NCBI GenBank assembly: GCA_030600525.1 | Contig: JAUVLX010000252.1 | Location: forward strand, 1-5,465 | DNA length: 5,465 nucleotides | From: Desulfobulbus sp. | GTDB taxonomy: Bacteria; Desulfobacterota; Desulfobulbia; Desulfobulbales; Desulfobulbaceae | Direction of reading: 5' to 3' | Shown here: in pieces, positions 4,980 through 5,465 of the stretch | Layout: the number at the start of each line of letters is the position of its first letter | Position numbering within the stretch: position 1 is the stretch's first letter | Made by a program: the position numbers and the translations under genes | The notes under the pieces: model-generated | Told to the model about the DNA's origin: nothing | The model's input: only the letters and a program-made list of their open reading frames with translations | Database searches by the model: none

Positions 4980-5465
4980 TCAGACTTTAAACTTAGCGAC
5001 CATCTCCTTGAGATTGTCAGCGATGGTGGCAAGCTCCTGGGCACTATCCGTAACCTTGGAACTGGCACTGTTCATCTCATTGGCGCTGTTGTTTACTGCG
5101 GCTATATCAGTTGCAATCTCCGCGGCTACAGTTGAACTTTGGGAAACGTTTTCATTAACTTCACCTATACCGCTTGAAGCCTGATTCACGTTTTCCGCTA
5201 TTTCTCTGGTGGTTGCTGTCTGCTCTTCCACAGCAGTGGCAATGGTTGCCACAATTTGATCCACATCGGCAATAACCGTACTGATTTCATTTATTTCCTT
5301 CACTGTAACACCGGTGGCCTGCTGAATACCTTCTATCTTGGTTTTGATATCCAGGGTAGCCTCCGCTGTCTGTTTAGCAAGGTCCTTAATTTCGTTGGCA
5401 ACAACTGCAAAACCTTTCCCTGCTTCTCCAGCCCTTGCAGCCTCAATGGTGGCATTGAGTGCCAG
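4980..5465 (-). CDS. Methyl-accepting chemotaxis protein, C-terminal signalling domain (5' end outside window)
   Basis: Read on the minus strand, the frame is open from the right edge to a TGA stop at 4980-4982, giving 161 residues. It opens within the hairpin tip that contacts CheA and CheW, with the hallmark ATIEAARAGEAGKGFAVVA (residues 5-23) and then VANEIKDLAKQTAEAT. The rest is the returning arm of the long coiled coil, with the adaptation-helix motif VEEQTATTREIAENVNQ, where receptor methylation sites usually lie. It ends ...MVAKFKV, with no NWETF-like pentapeptide for tethering CheR or CheB. The sensor domain, membrane segments and start are beyond the window, so the stimulus is unknown. 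A GTG at 5303 is an internal valine codon, not a start. It converges on the methyltransferase operon and shares its terminator. Confidence 0.96.
   Translation of the reverse strand: MALNATIEAARAGEAGKGFAVVANEIKDLAKQTAEATLDIKTKIEGIQQATGVTVKEINEISTVIADVDQIVATIATAVEEQTATTREIAENVNQASSGIGEVNENVSQSSTVAAEIATDIAAVNNSANEMNSASSKVTDSAQELATIADNLKEMVAKFKV

Noticed and set aside
4951..5184. 77-codon plus-strand frame just after the terminator
   Set aside because: It is antisense to the chemotaxis protein gene; its Ala/Ser/Leu-rich translation is the mirror of that gene's coiled-coil codons.
5301..5303. GTG start for a short protein on the minus strand
   Set aside because: The chemotaxis protein frame continues unbroken upstream with the family's conserved hairpin-tip sequence, so this is an internal valine codon.

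Overview
The window looks like an interior stretch of a Gram-negative, motile bacterial chromosome. The combination of a stomatin/SPFH-type zinc-ribbon tail, a TPR-methyltransferase of the COG4976 kind, a stand-alone radical SAM enzyme and a methyl-accepting chemotaxis protein, at moderate base composition, fits a deltaproteobacterium (Desulfobacterota, perhaps Desulfobulbales). This placement is an impression from protein style only and is held with low confidence.

Layout. (1) Positions 3-410, plus strand: the 3' end of a gene ending in a Met/Gly-rich linker and three zinc ribbons of identical spacing, probably the tail of an SPFH-domain protein. (2) 411-637: a short non-coding segment holding a compact element of about 200 bp with 19-bp imperfect terminal inverted repeats and three internal copies of a 19-bp repeat. 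Its right end abuts the next start codon. (3) 638-1882, plus: a 414-residue protein with two zinc ribbons and signs of an internal duplication, function unknown. (4) 1883-2151: a 269-bp gene-free region with a good sigma70-type promoter at its left end, several hairpins and direct repeats, and more copies of the same 19-bp repeat in tandem, ending in a terminator-like hairpin before the next gene. (5) 2152-4917, plus: a tight three-gene operon encoding a zinc nucleoside/base deaminase, a radical SAM protein and a TPR-methyltransferase fusion, with gaps of 5 and 4 bases. It closes with a strong bidirectional terminator at 4915-4950. (6) 4980-5465, minus: the C-terminal 161 residues of a methyl-accepting chemotaxis protein that continues beyond the right edge.

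How the parts may work together. The first two proteins may form a zinc-ribbon pair associated with a membrane SPFH scaffold. The operon joins three enzyme types that commonly act on nucleobases, RNA, peptides or small metabolites (deamination, radical chemistry, methylation), so a small modification pathway is plausible, but no substrate can be read from the sequence. The most distinctive non-coding signal is the 19-bp repeat family (consensus TCGGAGTCTWCGCTTACCT). It appears in inverted arrangement before the second gene and in tandem before the operon, where it lies in what may be a structured leader RNA or a small RNA.
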